A DNA stretch of 7,283 nt from Chloroflexota bacterium (GCA_026713505.1 JAPOOH010000167.1:1-7283), one strand, 5' to 3'. Positions 1 to 5,832 are shown, numbered from the stretch's first letter. Program-made: numbers and translations. The notes: generated by a model not told the origin, from the sequence alone.

Positions 1-57
1 CATCTTGTTCCTTGTAGCGGGAGGCTGGTTCGTCGGAGCGTAGGGGCTGCGAGGTTG

Positions 58-71
58 CGCGCTAAAGCGCG
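58..71. repeat. Short GC palindrome with TAAA loop
   Basis: A perfect inverted repeat, CGCGC-TAAA-GCGCG, sits just upstream of the hairpin repeats at 74-115. A decayed relative built on the same GGGCTAAAG core is seen near 3316-3330 in another intergenic gap. Palindromes of the form GCGGGCTAAAGCCCGC recur between genes in several GC-rich bacterial groups, so this is probably a dispersed repeat and not a gene-specific regulator. It lacks a T-tract, so a terminator role is not supported. Confidence 0.4.
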
Positions 72-73
72 TG

Positions 74-115
74 CCTGCGCAGGAACGACGGAGGCTATTT
101 TCGCAGGAACGACGG
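74..115 (+). repeat. Two copies of a hairpin-plus-AACGACGG intergenic repeat
   Basis: The 14-base string CGCAGGAACGACGG occurs twice without a mismatch, at 78-91 and 102-115. The first copy is preceded by bases that complete a small hairpin, CCTG-CG-CAGG (74-83), followed by AACGACGG. The second copy keeps only the right half. A third relative lies at 2028-2048 (CCGC-TAGT-GCGG, then GAATAACGG). The shared plan is a short hairpin ending in GG followed by AAYRACGG, as in dispersed palindromic repeats. No protein gene is supported in this stretch. Confidence 0.5.
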
Positions 116-157
116 GGGGAAGGGCACCCACAAGGGACGCCCCTGCATCAGGGCCCC

Positions 158-197
158 GAGAGATTCTTCGGCTCCGCTGCACTCCGCTCAGAATGAC
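158..197 (+). repeat. 40-base palindromic dispersed repeat, copy 1
   Basis: This element matches the one at 1918-1957 at 33 of 40 positions with no gaps. It begins GAGAGATTCT and ends TCAGAATGAC, and its ends pair as ATTCT/AGAAT around a conserved CTCCGC-containing centre. One difference between the copies is compensatory: the T-A pair here is a G-C pair in copy 2. This suggests that the folded form is what is conserved. It looks like a REP-like or miniature non-autonomous element. No associated transposase is in the window. Confidence 0.6.
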
Positions 198-225
198 CAG
201 TGTCTCGCAGCCGAACGGGTTTCCT

Positions 226-252
226 TTGACCACGGGCGGGTACTGCTAGACT
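226..252 (+). promoter_or_regulatory. Possible sigma-70-type promoter for tRNA-Pro
   Basis: TTGACC (226-231) matches five of six bases of a -35 box. TAGACT (247-252) matches four of six bases of a -10 box. The spacer is 15 bases, shorter than the ideal 17. Transcription would start around 258-260, leaving only a few bases of leader before the tRNA at 265, which is normal for a tRNA promoter. The short spacer and the imperfect -10 box keep this tentative. Confidence 0.4.
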
Positions 253-264
253 AGAGAGGAGCGC

Positions 265-339
265 CGGGGCGTAGCGCAGCGGTAGCGCGCCTGCTTTGGG
301 AGCAGGAGGTCGCCAGTTCGATCCTGGCCGCCCCGACCA
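265..339 (+). tRNA. tRNA-Pro (anticodon UGG)
   Basis: A full cloverleaf can be drawn. The acceptor stem is CGGGGCG (265-271) paired with CGCCCCG (329-335). The D arm is closed by GCGC/GCGC. The anticodon stem is CCTGC/GCAGG (290-294 and 302-306) with loop TTTGGGA, placing the anticodon TGG at 297-299. The T arm is GCCAG-TTCGATC-CTGGC (312-328). The discriminator is A336 and the CCA end is encoded at 337-339. UGG reads proline CCN codons. The lipoprotein gene that follows 29 bases later is extremely proline-rich. The two may share a transcript, since no terminator is visible between them. Confidence 0.97.
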
Positions 340-368
340 GCCTCCTGGAAGTGAGAGACAAGACAAAG

Positions 369-1841
369 ATGCGACGAAGGCCAGGTCTGTTTCTTGCGGC
401 GGCACTGTCCACTGGGCTCCTGCTCAACGGTTGCAACGGCAGCGCCGACCCGACACCGACCCCGACTCCCACACCAATCGCAACTCCGATCCCTGCCCCC
501 ACGGCGACGTCTGCTGCCGAGCCAACGGCAACGCCCACGCCGAGGCCCGCTCCCACGGCGACCCCTACTCCCATCCCGGAGCCGACTCCGACGCCAGCGC
601 CAGCGCCTGCTCCGACGGTAACGCCCACGCCGCAGCCGACGGCGACGCCGACGCCCGAGCCCACCGCAGCGCCAACTCTCGTCCCTACGGCGGCGCCAAC
701 CCGTGAGCCGGCGCCGACGCCGCTCCCGGAAGGTTACGCTGAGGGTATCGCGTACGCCGCCGCAGAGGACCTGGCAGGGAACGATGCTGGCATGTTCGCG
801 GGAGCATTCGCAGCAGCGAAGGCCCTGGGCTTGAGCGACGACGGCGCGCAGGACTATGGCGCCGGCTACCTGTACCACTTCTACGTGGGGAACAGCATAG
901 ACGTCCACTTTCCGGAGGACAGCCCGAACTTCATTCCCGACTATGCGGAGGCATTCGCGGAGGCGGTCGGGGACTCCGCCCCGATCGAGCTTGCGCTCGG
1001 GCGCGCCAGCGAGGCTGCGCGCAAGAACTCGGAGCACTGGCCGTTCCACGAGGACACTTCCGCAACGACCTACGCTGCGGACTATGCGGAAGCATTCGCC
1101 CGCAGCGATTCCAGCCGCATCGGAGCCCACGCATACGCTTCGGTCTTCGCCGGTTACCGCATCGACGAAGAGTACTCCGACGACGAGCGCTCCGAATTGC
1201 CCGACATCTTCGTGGAGGGCTACGAACGGTCGCGTCCGTACGGCGGCCACGTGGCGACCCGCCTGCGGCTCCTCTATGCCATCGCCTACCGCCACGGCTA
1301 CGTGGATGCGAAGTGGCACGCGGAGGCGGGCCGCACCGAAGAGGACAACATCCTGAGCTGGACGGCGGCGTTCGCCACGGCATACGTGCGCGCTCACAGC
1401 CGTGCGATAGCGTTGCGGTGGGAGGACCCGTACCGGGAGGCGCACATATACGCCCAGGTATTCGCCACGGCAAAGGTGGACCTTGGCTTCTCAGACCAGG
1501 ACTCGTACCAGGACGCGGAGTCGTATTTCCTGGGACTGCACCGCGGGGTGGAACTGGGGTACGAATGGCCCGAGTTGTACCGGTACGCGTGGCGCTACCA
1601 CCTCACATACTTCGAGAAGCGATTCGAGGAGGCATGGAACCACGAGCGGGCGAACGTCTACTCCGCCGCCCACGCGGACGGCGAGTTCGCGGGCAGGGAC
1701 CACGACAACGCGATCGAGTACGCGAGCGCATACGAACGGGCCTATACGCTGGCCCGCCTCGAGGGCAGCTCCGAAGAGGAAGCGCACGCCGTCGGCGCTA
1801 CTGCGGGCGAGGAGAAGGCCGGCACCGCGCCGTCTCCCTGA
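369..1841 (+). CDS. Secreted lipoprotein with Pro/Thr-rich stalk and repetitive alpha-helical domain
   Basis: I do not recognise the family. From the ATG at 369 (490 aa) the protein opens with an RRR-rich n-region, a hydrophobic stretch and the lipobox LLNGC, with Cys22 as the predicted lipidated residue. It should therefore be exported and membrane-anchored. Residues about 28-121 are a low-complexity stalk of PTP/ATP units. Residues about 123-484 are rich in Ala, Tyr and acidic residues and appear all-helical, with a recurring motif close to YAxAFAxA (YAEAFA occurs twice; related forms are AYASVFA, TAAFATAY and IYAQVFATA). One longer pair, starting MFAGAFAAAK and IYAQVFATAK, continues into similar LGLSD/LGFSD segments. 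An in-frame GTG at 351 could also start translation, but it lies only 11 bases after the tRNA; neither start has a strong Shine-Dalgarno. Pro/Thr stalks of this kind are typical of Chloroflexota surface proteins. The helical domain could be a binding or cell-surface spacer module; its function is unknown. Confidence 0.85.
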   Translation: MRRRPGLFLAAALSTGLLLNGCNGSADPTPTPTPTPIATPIPAPTATSAAEPTATPTPRPAPTATPTPIPEPTPTPAPAPAPTVTPTPQPTATPTPEPTAAPTLVPTAAPTREPAPTPLPEGYAEGIAYAAAEDLAGNDAGMFAGAFAAAKALGLSDDGAQDYGAGYLYHFYVGNSIDVHFPEDSPNFIPDYAEAFAEAVGDSAPIELALGRASEAARKNSEHWPFHEDTSATTYAADYAEAFARSDSSRIGAHAYASVFAGYRIDEEYSDDERSELPDIFVEGYERSRPYGGHVATRLRLLYAIAYRHGYVDAKWHAEAGRTEEDNILSWTAAFATAYVRAHSRAIALRWEDPYREAHIYAQVFATAKVDLGFSDQDSYQDAESYFLGLHRGVELGYEWPELYRYAWRYHLTYFEKRFEEAWNHERANVYSAAHADGEFAGRDHDNAIEYASAYERAYTLARLEGSSEEEAHAVGATAGEEKAGTAPSP

Positions 1842-1917
1842 AAATTGAACATCGATACGAAACGCGTCAATCATGGCTATGCCTGTCAGGTATGGTCTAA
1901 ACAAGTGGCCGTTCCCT

Positions 1918-1957
1918 GAGAGATGCTTCGACTCCGTTACGCTCCGCTCTGCATGAC
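1918..1957 (+). repeat. 40-base palindromic dispersed repeat, copy 2
   Basis: This is the second copy of the element at 158-197, in the same orientation and 1,760 bases away. It begins GAGAGATGCT and ends TCTGCATGAC. Its arms pair as ATGC/GCAT, so the stem is kept although both sides differ from copy 1. The seven mismatches lie in the stem tips and the central region. The two copies bracket the tRNA-Pro and lipoprotein genes. Confidence 0.6.
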
Positions 1958-1991
1958 AAAACTCCACCCGTCTCATGCTCCCTAGTGCGTT

Positions 1992-2026
1992 GTCCGGGCA
2001 CGTGTGGCCTGGCGGCCACCCGGGAC
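1992..2026 (+). other. Imperfect long hairpin
   Basis: A perfect inner stem GTGGCC-TGGC-GGCCAC (2004-2019) is enclosed by an outer stem, GTCC (1992-1995) with GGAC (2023-2026). Partial GG/CC pairing extends inward past one bulged G. No T-tract follows, so an intrinsic terminator is not supported. It abuts the next repeat directly and may be part of a composite dispersed element. Confidence 0.4.
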
Positions 2027-2027
2027 T

Positions 2028-2048
2028 CCGCTAGTGCGGGAATAACGG
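2028..2048 (+). repeat. Third copy of the hairpin-plus-AAYRACGG repeat
   Basis: CCGC-TAGT-GCGG (2028-2039) forms a four-pair hairpin, followed by GAATAACGG. It shares its layout and 10 of 13 bases of its right half with the copies at 78-91 and 102-115. The stem sequence has changed but the pairing remains. Repeats of this general form (GCGGGAATGACGG-like) are common intergenic elements in several bacterial lineages. Confidence 0.45.
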
Positions 2049-2116
2049 GTGTGGTTGCCCCGACTTGTTCTGACCATCGCCTAGATTTGGTAGGCTTGCG
2101 GCACATCGTGGAGAGA

Positions 2117-2123
2117 GGGAGGA
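2117..2123 (+). promoter_or_regulatory. Ribosome binding site fixing the start at 2129
   Basis: GGGAGGA lies five bases before the ATG at 2129. An in-frame start at 1985 would add 48 residues translated across the repeat-bearing gap, with no Shine-Dalgarno. The site therefore supports the shorter protein starting MATAVR. Confidence 0.75.
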
Positions 2124-2128
2124 CTGCT

Positions 2129-3178
2129 ATGGCCACTGCCGTTCGGACACAGGTCATCGATGCCGACTGCCACGTCATCGAGACGCCGCGCACGTTCGAT
2201 TTCATGCGTGAGGAGGACGAGCGGTTCCGGCCCCTCGTGCTCGTCCGGGAGGACGGTGCGAACACTGACAAGTACTGGTTCCTGGAGGGCCGCGCCTGGC
2301 GCATGAACGTGAACGTCGGGCCGGAGTTCCCCACGGCCGCCCGGGAGGCCGCCGACATCAAGGCCCGCCTCGACCACATGGACGAGCTCGGCGTGGACGT
2401 GCACATCCTCTATCCCACCATGTTCCTCCGCCCCATGACGAACCACGCGGACACCGACTACGCCATCTCCCGCGCCTACAACCGCTGGCTCGCCGACGTC
2501 TGGGCGCAGGGCGGGGGACGCCTCCGCTGGGCCGTCATCCCTCCACTGATGGACATGGACAAGGCTATCGAGGAGATCCACTTCGGCAAGGAGAATGGCG
2601 CGTGCGCGGTCTTCTTCCGCGGCCACGAACACAACCTCATCCTCTCCGACCCGTACTTCTTCCCTGTCTACGAGGAGGCTCAGAAGTTGGACCTGGCTAT
2701 CGCCATCCATGCCGCCGCCGGACAGTTCGCGAACCTGGACCTGCTCGACCGGTCGGTGGGGCTACCCACGTTCAAGTTCCCCACGGTCGGGGCGTTCAGC
2801 GACCTTGTCCTGCACCGCGTGCCGGAGAAGTTCCCGGACCTCCGCTGGGCGTTCATCGAGGTGACGTCCCAGTGGCTGCCGTACGTGATGAACGACATCC
2901 TCCTCCGCTCGCGCAGGTTCGCCGACGTCACTTTCCCGCGCGACGCGCAGCTCATGGAGGAGTACAACCTGTACGTCGGCTGCCAGACGATAGACGACCT
3001 CGGCTACGTCATCGACCGCGTCGGCGACGACCATCTCGTCATCGGCACGGCCGACGGCCAGCCTGATACGACAGCCGAGATCGACGCGCTCAGCAAGCTC
3101 CGCGACGACGGCAAGGTCTCAGAGGCGAGCACGCGCAAGATCCTCTACGACAACCCCAAGCGGCTTTACGCGCTTTAG
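2129..3178 (+). CDS. Amidohydrolase-2 family protein (PF04909-like) with altered last active-site motif
   Basis: The 349-residue protein has the layout of the amidohydrolase-2 group of metal-dependent TIM-barrel enzymes, which includes hydrolases and non-oxidative decarboxylases such as ACMSD and gamma-resorcylate decarboxylase. Visible landmarks are the N-terminal DxH motif (Asp13, His15 in VIDADCHVIE), the central His194 (IAIHAAAG), Glu244 in the FPDLRWAFIE segment, and the C-terminal ILYDNPKRLYAL. The motif near 306-313 is unusual. Where relatives usually read GSDYPH or GTDYGH, this protein reads GTADGQPD, so the standard Asp is Ala308, with Asp309 one place later, and the usual His is Gln311. 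No signal peptide is seen, so it is probably cytoplasmic. It precedes a second amidohydrolase by 309 bases on the same strand. The substrate cannot be told from sequence. The family call is firm; whether it is an active enzyme is open. Confidence 0.9.
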   Translation: MATAVRTQVIDADCHVIETPRTFDFMREEDERFRPLVLVREDGANTDKYWFLEGRAWRMNVNVGPEFPTAAREAADIKARLDHMDELGVDVHILYPTMFLRPMTNHADTDYAISRAYNRWLADVWAQGGGRLRWAVIPPLMDMDKAIEEIHFGKENGACAVFFRGHEHNLILSDPYFFPVYEEAQKLDLAIAIHAAAGQFANLDLLDRSVGLPTFKFPTVGAFSDLVLHRVPEKFPDLRWAFIEVTSQWLPYVMNDILLRSRRFADVTFPRDAQLMEEYNLYVGCQTIDDLGYVIDRVGDDHLVIGTADGQPDTTAEIDALSKLRDDGKVSEASTRKILYDNPKRLYAL

Positions 3179-3282
3179 GCCTGGTCGCAGCCCATCGCCC
3201 CGAGTTCACCCCATCCTAACCTTCCGCCATCAAGGGACCCTTGCGTAACTGCCTGCAGCGCAGCGCGGTTCTTCCCACCCGC

Positions 3283-3312
3283 CCCCCGAACGCTTGCGGG
3301 GGACAACCCCGC
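3283..3312 (+). promoter_or_regulatory. Two mutually exclusive hairpins
   Basis: CCCCCG (3283-3288) pairs perfectly with CGGGGG (3297-3302). Within the same bases, GCGGGG (3296-3301) pairs perfectly with CCCCGC (3307-3312). The two six-pair stems share the central G-run and cannot form together, which is the geometry of an RNA switch or attenuator. No U-tract follows either stem and no known riboswitch consensus is recognised, so this could also be repeat debris. Confidence 0.3.
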
Positions 3313-3333
3313 TCGCGGGCTAAAGGGCCGTTC

Positions 3334-3361
3334 TTGCGATTCTCGAAGGCGATGGTAGCAT
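3334..3361 (+). promoter_or_regulatory. Possible promoter for the three-gene operon
   Basis: TTGCGA (3334-3339) and TAGCAT (3356-3361) each match four of six bases of the sigma-70 -35 and -10 consensus, with a 16-base spacer. The predicted start would fall at about 3368, inside the neighbouring hairpin. This is a weak call made by eye. Confidence 0.25.
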
Positions 3362-3375
3362 TCCCGGTGGAATGC
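3358..3375 (+). promoter_or_regulatory. Perfect 7-bp hairpin or operator-like inverted repeat
   Basis: GCATTCC-CGGT-GGAATGC is a perfect inverted repeat with a four-base loop. It is less GC-biased than its surroundings and overlaps the candidate -10 box. It could be a protein operator or an RNA hairpin. The absence of a following T-run argues against a terminator. Confidence 0.35.
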
Positions 3376-3471
3376 CCTCAGCCGGCCGGGTTCAGGCGCC
3401 GGTTGAGCGCACGTGCTCCGGTTGAGGCGAGTGGACGGAGCCTGGCTCCGGCGGGTCGGCGGTCAGGCAGC

Positions 3472-3479
3472 AAAGGAGG
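3472..3479 (+). promoter_or_regulatory. Ribosome binding site fixing the start at 3488
   Basis: AAAGGAGG, a near-perfect Shine-Dalgarno, ends eight bases before the ATG at 3488. It supports the protein starting MEYTNISADSHL over the extended in-frame start at 3413. Confidence 0.85.
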
Positions 3480-3487
3480 CCGGCGCT

Positions 3488-4633
3488 ATGGAGTACACCA
3501 ACATATCGGCAGACAGCCACCTGAGCGACGTCTGGTACCCGGCGGACCTCTTCCAGAGCCGGTTGCCGTCCAAGCTCCGCGAGACCGGCCCGAGGGTGGT
3601 CGAAACGGACAAGGGGACGATGTGGGAGTGGGAGGGAGACCTCCACGCTGCAGCCGCCGACGGCAACGACCTGCCGAAACACGCCAAGGGGCACTTCCGC
3701 GCCAGCCGCGCGGCGGACGCGGAGGTCGTCGAGGTCGAGGAGGGCAGGCTGGCATCGGATCCGGACATCATCCTCACGCACATGGATATGGACGGGACCT
3801 ATGCCGGGGTGTTCTACACGGGGAATACCCGTAAGGAGACGTTCAGGGACCCGGAGCTGGAGAAGGCGTACTGGGCGATACACAACGACTGGGTTGTGGA
3901 GGTGTCGTCGGCGAGCCCCGACCGGCTCATCATCCTGCCGACGCTCCCGTCAACCTACCCGGAGGAGTGCGCCGGGGAGGTCTACCGGATGGCAGAGAAG
4001 GGGGCCAAGGCGGTGGAGTTCGTGCTCTTCGATGCCGCCCAGCCGGTCTTCGAAGAGGTGTGGGAGCCGTTGTGGGCGGCGGCCGAGGAGACTGGGACCG
4101 TCATCTGCTCCCATATCGGCGACAAGAAGGGCACGCCGCGCCCTCCGTACCGACGCGGGGCGCGCCTCGCTCACTATCCGCAGGCCCCGAAGACGATCGG
4201 GCCCCACCTGGCACAGCTGATCTTCAGCGGGGTATTCGAGCGTCACCCGGGCCTGCGCTACTCCTTCGGGGAGTGCCGGCTCGGATGGATCCCGTTCGAT
4301 ATCCAGTGGATGGACCGGACGATGGAACAGCGGTACCTGAACGCCGCGGAGCCGCAGTCGGACGTATCCCTCAGCATGATGCCCAGCGAGTACATCAAGC
4401 GCCAGGTGACGTTCACCTTCGAGGACGACACGGTGGGGATGAAGATGCTGGCGGACCCGGACCTCTACATCTGCGACAGCGCGGTCTGGGGCAGCGACTA
4501 CCCCCATGAGCAGGGGACCTGGCCGAATTCGGAGAGCGCGCTGAACGCAATGTTCTCGGGCATCGACCCGTCGCTCCGGCGAGTCGTGGTGTGGGACAGG
4601 AGCGCCTCCTTCTTCGGGATCAAGGGTCCGTGA
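3488..4633 (+). CDS. Amidohydrolase-2 family metal-dependent hydrolase or decarboxylase
   Basis: The 381-residue protein keeps the landmarks of the amidohydrolase-2 (PF04909) TIM-barrel family. These are the N-terminal DSH motif (Asp9, His11 in ISADSHL), His209 in the VICSHIGDKKG strand, the FERHPGLRYSFGE segment with Glu262, and the intact WGSDYPHEQG motif with Asp337 and His340. Family members bind a divalent metal and perform C-N or C-O hydrolysis, or non-oxidative decarboxylation. Which applies here cannot be read from sequence. No signal peptide is seen, so a cytoplasmic location is likely. It is the first gene of a tight operon and stops six bases before the RidA-like gene. It is a distant paralogue of the protein at 2129-3178, but unlike it has a standard last motif, so it is the likelier active enzyme of the pair. 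Confidence 0.92.
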   Translation: MEYTNISADSHLSDVWYPADLFQSRLPSKLRETGPRVVETDKGTMWEWEGDLHAAAADGNDLPKHAKGHFRASRAADAEVVEVEEGRLASDPDIILTHMDMDGTYAGVFYTGNTRKETFRDPELEKAYWAIHNDWVVEVSSASPDRLIILPTLPSTYPEECAGEVYRMAEKGAKAVEFVLFDAAQPVFEEVWEPLWAAAEETGTVICSHIGDKKGTPRPPYRRGARLAHYPQAPKTIGPHLAQLIFSGVFERHPGLRYSFGECRLGWIPFDIQWMDRTMEQRYLNAAEPQSDVSLSMMPSEYIKRQVTFTFEDDTVGMKMLADPDLYICDSAVWGSDYPHEQGTWPNSESALNAMFSGIDPSLRRVVVWDRSASFFGIKGP

Positions 4634-4639
4634 GCGCCC

Positions 4640-5809
4640 ATGGCTGAGAAGGAGATACTGCTCTGGGACGAGCGAGGCAGGGGCTTTCCGGCGCTGGTCC
4701 GCTACGGTCCGCACCTTTTCCTCTCCGGTTCCGACGGCTGCCGCGACCCGGAAACAGAAGAACTCGACCTGAGCCTGGTGTACAAGCCGATCGAGCAGTG
4801 CCACAACGCGTTCGGGCGCATCCGGCAACGCCTGGAGCGGGCCGGCCTGACGGGCGACTGCGTGATGCGCGTGCTCCACTTCACCAGCGGCCAGGAGTGG
4901 AGCCTCAAGCGCATGGCTGTCTGGCCCGACCACTTCGGCGAAGTGGGGCACGCCGAGGCGGTCGCCTGGGGAGCGCAGGCCAAGATGGCCGACCTCAACG
5001 CAATCACCGCCATAGCGGTGGGGCTGACCCGAGACGTACCCCGACAGGTGGTGGTGCCGCAGCCCCGCCGGGGGCAGTCGGCGCGGCTCGTCCGGGCCGG
5101 AGACTTCCTCTACGCCTTCGGGGTTGGCGGGTACACGAACCCATACACGGGAGAAGAGGTGCCGATCAACGCTCCGGATGCGTTCAGGCGTCAACACTTC
5201 AACAACTTCGAGACGCTGCGGTCGTTCATGGACGAAGTGCCCGCGCCCCTGAGCGACTTCGTACGACTCGACGCCGGGTTCCGGAGGAACGTGGAAGACG
5301 CCCGCGCCTTCCGTACGTGCACGAAGGAGCTGTTCGGCGGCAGGATCCCCTTCGCTCACTTCGCGTTGCCGCTGGGCGAGCTGGCGAACAGGCTCATCCA
5401 GCTGGGCGGCGTCGCGGTAGCGCCCGGCGTTGAGAAGGAAGTCCACTGGTCACCCGACGACCCGGACATCGCGGAAACGGTGCGGGCCGGCGACCTGGTC
5501 TTCGTGAGCAGCCTGGCGGGCAACCGCGACGCGGAGTCCGGCGCCGTGGTGGGCGAGCTGTGCGCGGACAAGCGGGCACAGGCCCGCCAGGCGCTGCGCT
5601 GTCTCGCGGCAGCGTTGAGCCGGGCCGGCACGAGCATGGACCGCATGCTGTCGCTCGAGGCGTACCTCCGCGACATCTACTTCGAGGACGAGTTCATCGA
5701 GATCGCGAAGGACGTATTCGGGAGTGACTGCCCAGCGATCGGCGTCGCCGGAGCCGAGTTGGAAGAGGGAATCGAGGTGCAGCTCGTGGGAGTTGCGGGG
5801 GCCGACTGA
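4640..5809 (+). CDS. Triple-domain RidA/YjgF/UK114-like protein
   Basis: The 389-residue protein appears to hold three RidA-like domains in one chain: about 18-131 (HLFLSGSDG to AITAIAVGL), 145-262 (ARLVRAGDFLYAFGVGG to QLGGVAVAPG) and 276-389 (ETVRAGDLVFVSSLAGN to VQLVGVAGAD). Each has a first strand with a [LF][FY]xSG-like turn, a helix near the middle and a closing VxAIA-like strand. Ordinary RidA proteins are about 130 residues and act as homotrimers, deaminating reactive enamines or imines at subunit interfaces. By eye, the position of E. coli RidA Arg105 is Glu106, Ala239 and Ile367 in the three domains, and the Glu of the VEIEAIA strand is also missing from each. Standard imine deaminase chemistry is therefore doubtful. 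The start lies six bases after the amidohydrolase stop with a poor Shine-Dalgarno, suggesting translational coupling. The superfamily call is good; the reaction is unknown. Confidence 0.85.
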   Translation: MAEKEILLWDERGRGFPALVRYGPHLFLSGSDGCRDPETEELDLSLVYKPIEQCHNAFGRIRQRLERAGLTGDCVMRVLHFTSGQEWSLKRMAVWPDHFGEVGHAEAVAWGAQAKMADLNAITAIAVGLTRDVPRQVVVPQPRRGQSARLVRAGDFLYAFGVGGYTNPYTGEEVPINAPDAFRRQHFNNFETLRSFMDEVPAPLSDFVRLDAGFRRNVEDARAFRTCTKELFGGRIPFAHFALPLGELANRLIQLGGVAVAPGVEKEVHWSPDDPDIAETVRAGDLVFVSSLAGNRDAESGAVVGELCADKRAQARQALRCLAAALSRAGTSMDRMLSLEAYLRDIYFEDEFIEIAKDVFGSDCPAIGVAGAELEEGIEVQLVGVAGAD

Positions 5810-5819
5810 CATAGCTCAC

Positions 5820-5826
5820 GGGGAGG
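5820..5826 (+). promoter_or_regulatory. Ribosome binding site for the alpha/beta hydrolase gene
   Basis: GGGGAGG lies six bases before the ATG at 5833, in the 23-base spacer after the RidA-like gene. It supports this start and independent initiation within the operon. Confidence 0.75.
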
Positions 5827-5832
5827 TCCGAG

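Larger units (their letters stand above)
1842..2128. other. Intergenic gap carrying dispersed repeats
   Basis: This gap between the lipoprotein and the first amidohydrolase holds no convincing gene. It contains copy 2 of the 40-base palindromic repeat (1918-1957), a long imperfect hairpin (1992-2026) and a third AAYRACGG repeat (2028-2048). The first 70 bases are less GC-rich than the flanking genes. No Rho-independent terminator follows the lipoprotein. A TAGATT at 2082-2087 resembles a -10 box but has no suitably spaced -35 box, so I do not call a promoter for the downstream gene. Confidence 0.6.
3179..3487. other. Hairpin-rich intergenic leader
   Basis: No protein gene is supported in these 309 bases. 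The stretch contains two overlapping hairpins at 3283-3312, a decayed GGGCTAAAG repeat near 3316-3330, a possible promoter at 3334-3361 overlapping a perfect hairpin at 3358-3375, and a small CGGAG-CCTGG-CTCCG stem at 3436-3450. It ends in a strong Shine-Dalgarno. It is therefore likely to be the control region of the three-gene operon. An in-frame start at 3413 is possible on paper but lacks a ribosome binding site. Confidence 0.55.

Noticed and set aside
58..197. CRISPR array
   Set aside because: The repeats are few, short, palindromic and irregularly spaced, one is a half copy, and no cas gene is present.
55..249. Small plus-strand open frame upstream of the tRNA
   Set aside because: It is built from the dispersed repeats, has no ribosome binding site and overlaps the probable tRNA promoter.
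265..339. tRNA as an integration site for a mobile island
   Set aside because: No duplicate of the tRNA 3' end was found downstream and no integrase is in the window.
246..1445. Long open frame on the minus strand (399 codons) opposite the lipoprotein
   Set aside because: Its translation is an Arg/Gly/Val-rich low-complexity shadow of the Pro/Thr stalk and it runs through the tRNA. The plus-strand frame has a lipobox and organised repeats. High GC explains the lack of stops.
1985..2128. 48-residue N-terminal extension of the first amidohydrolase
   Set aside because: It would be translated through a repeat element and lacks a ribosome binding site. A GGGAGGA site sits correctly before the ATG at 2129, where family similarity begins.
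3413..3487. 25-residue N-terminal extension of the second amidohydrolase
   Set aside because: AAAGGAGG at 3472-3479 points to the ATG at 3488, and the extension is basic and unlike the family.
3950..5446. 498-codon open frame on the minus strand
   Set aside because: It lies antisense across two clearly recognisable genes (amidohydrolase and RidA-like), has no family motif, and is a typical GC-rich shadow frame.
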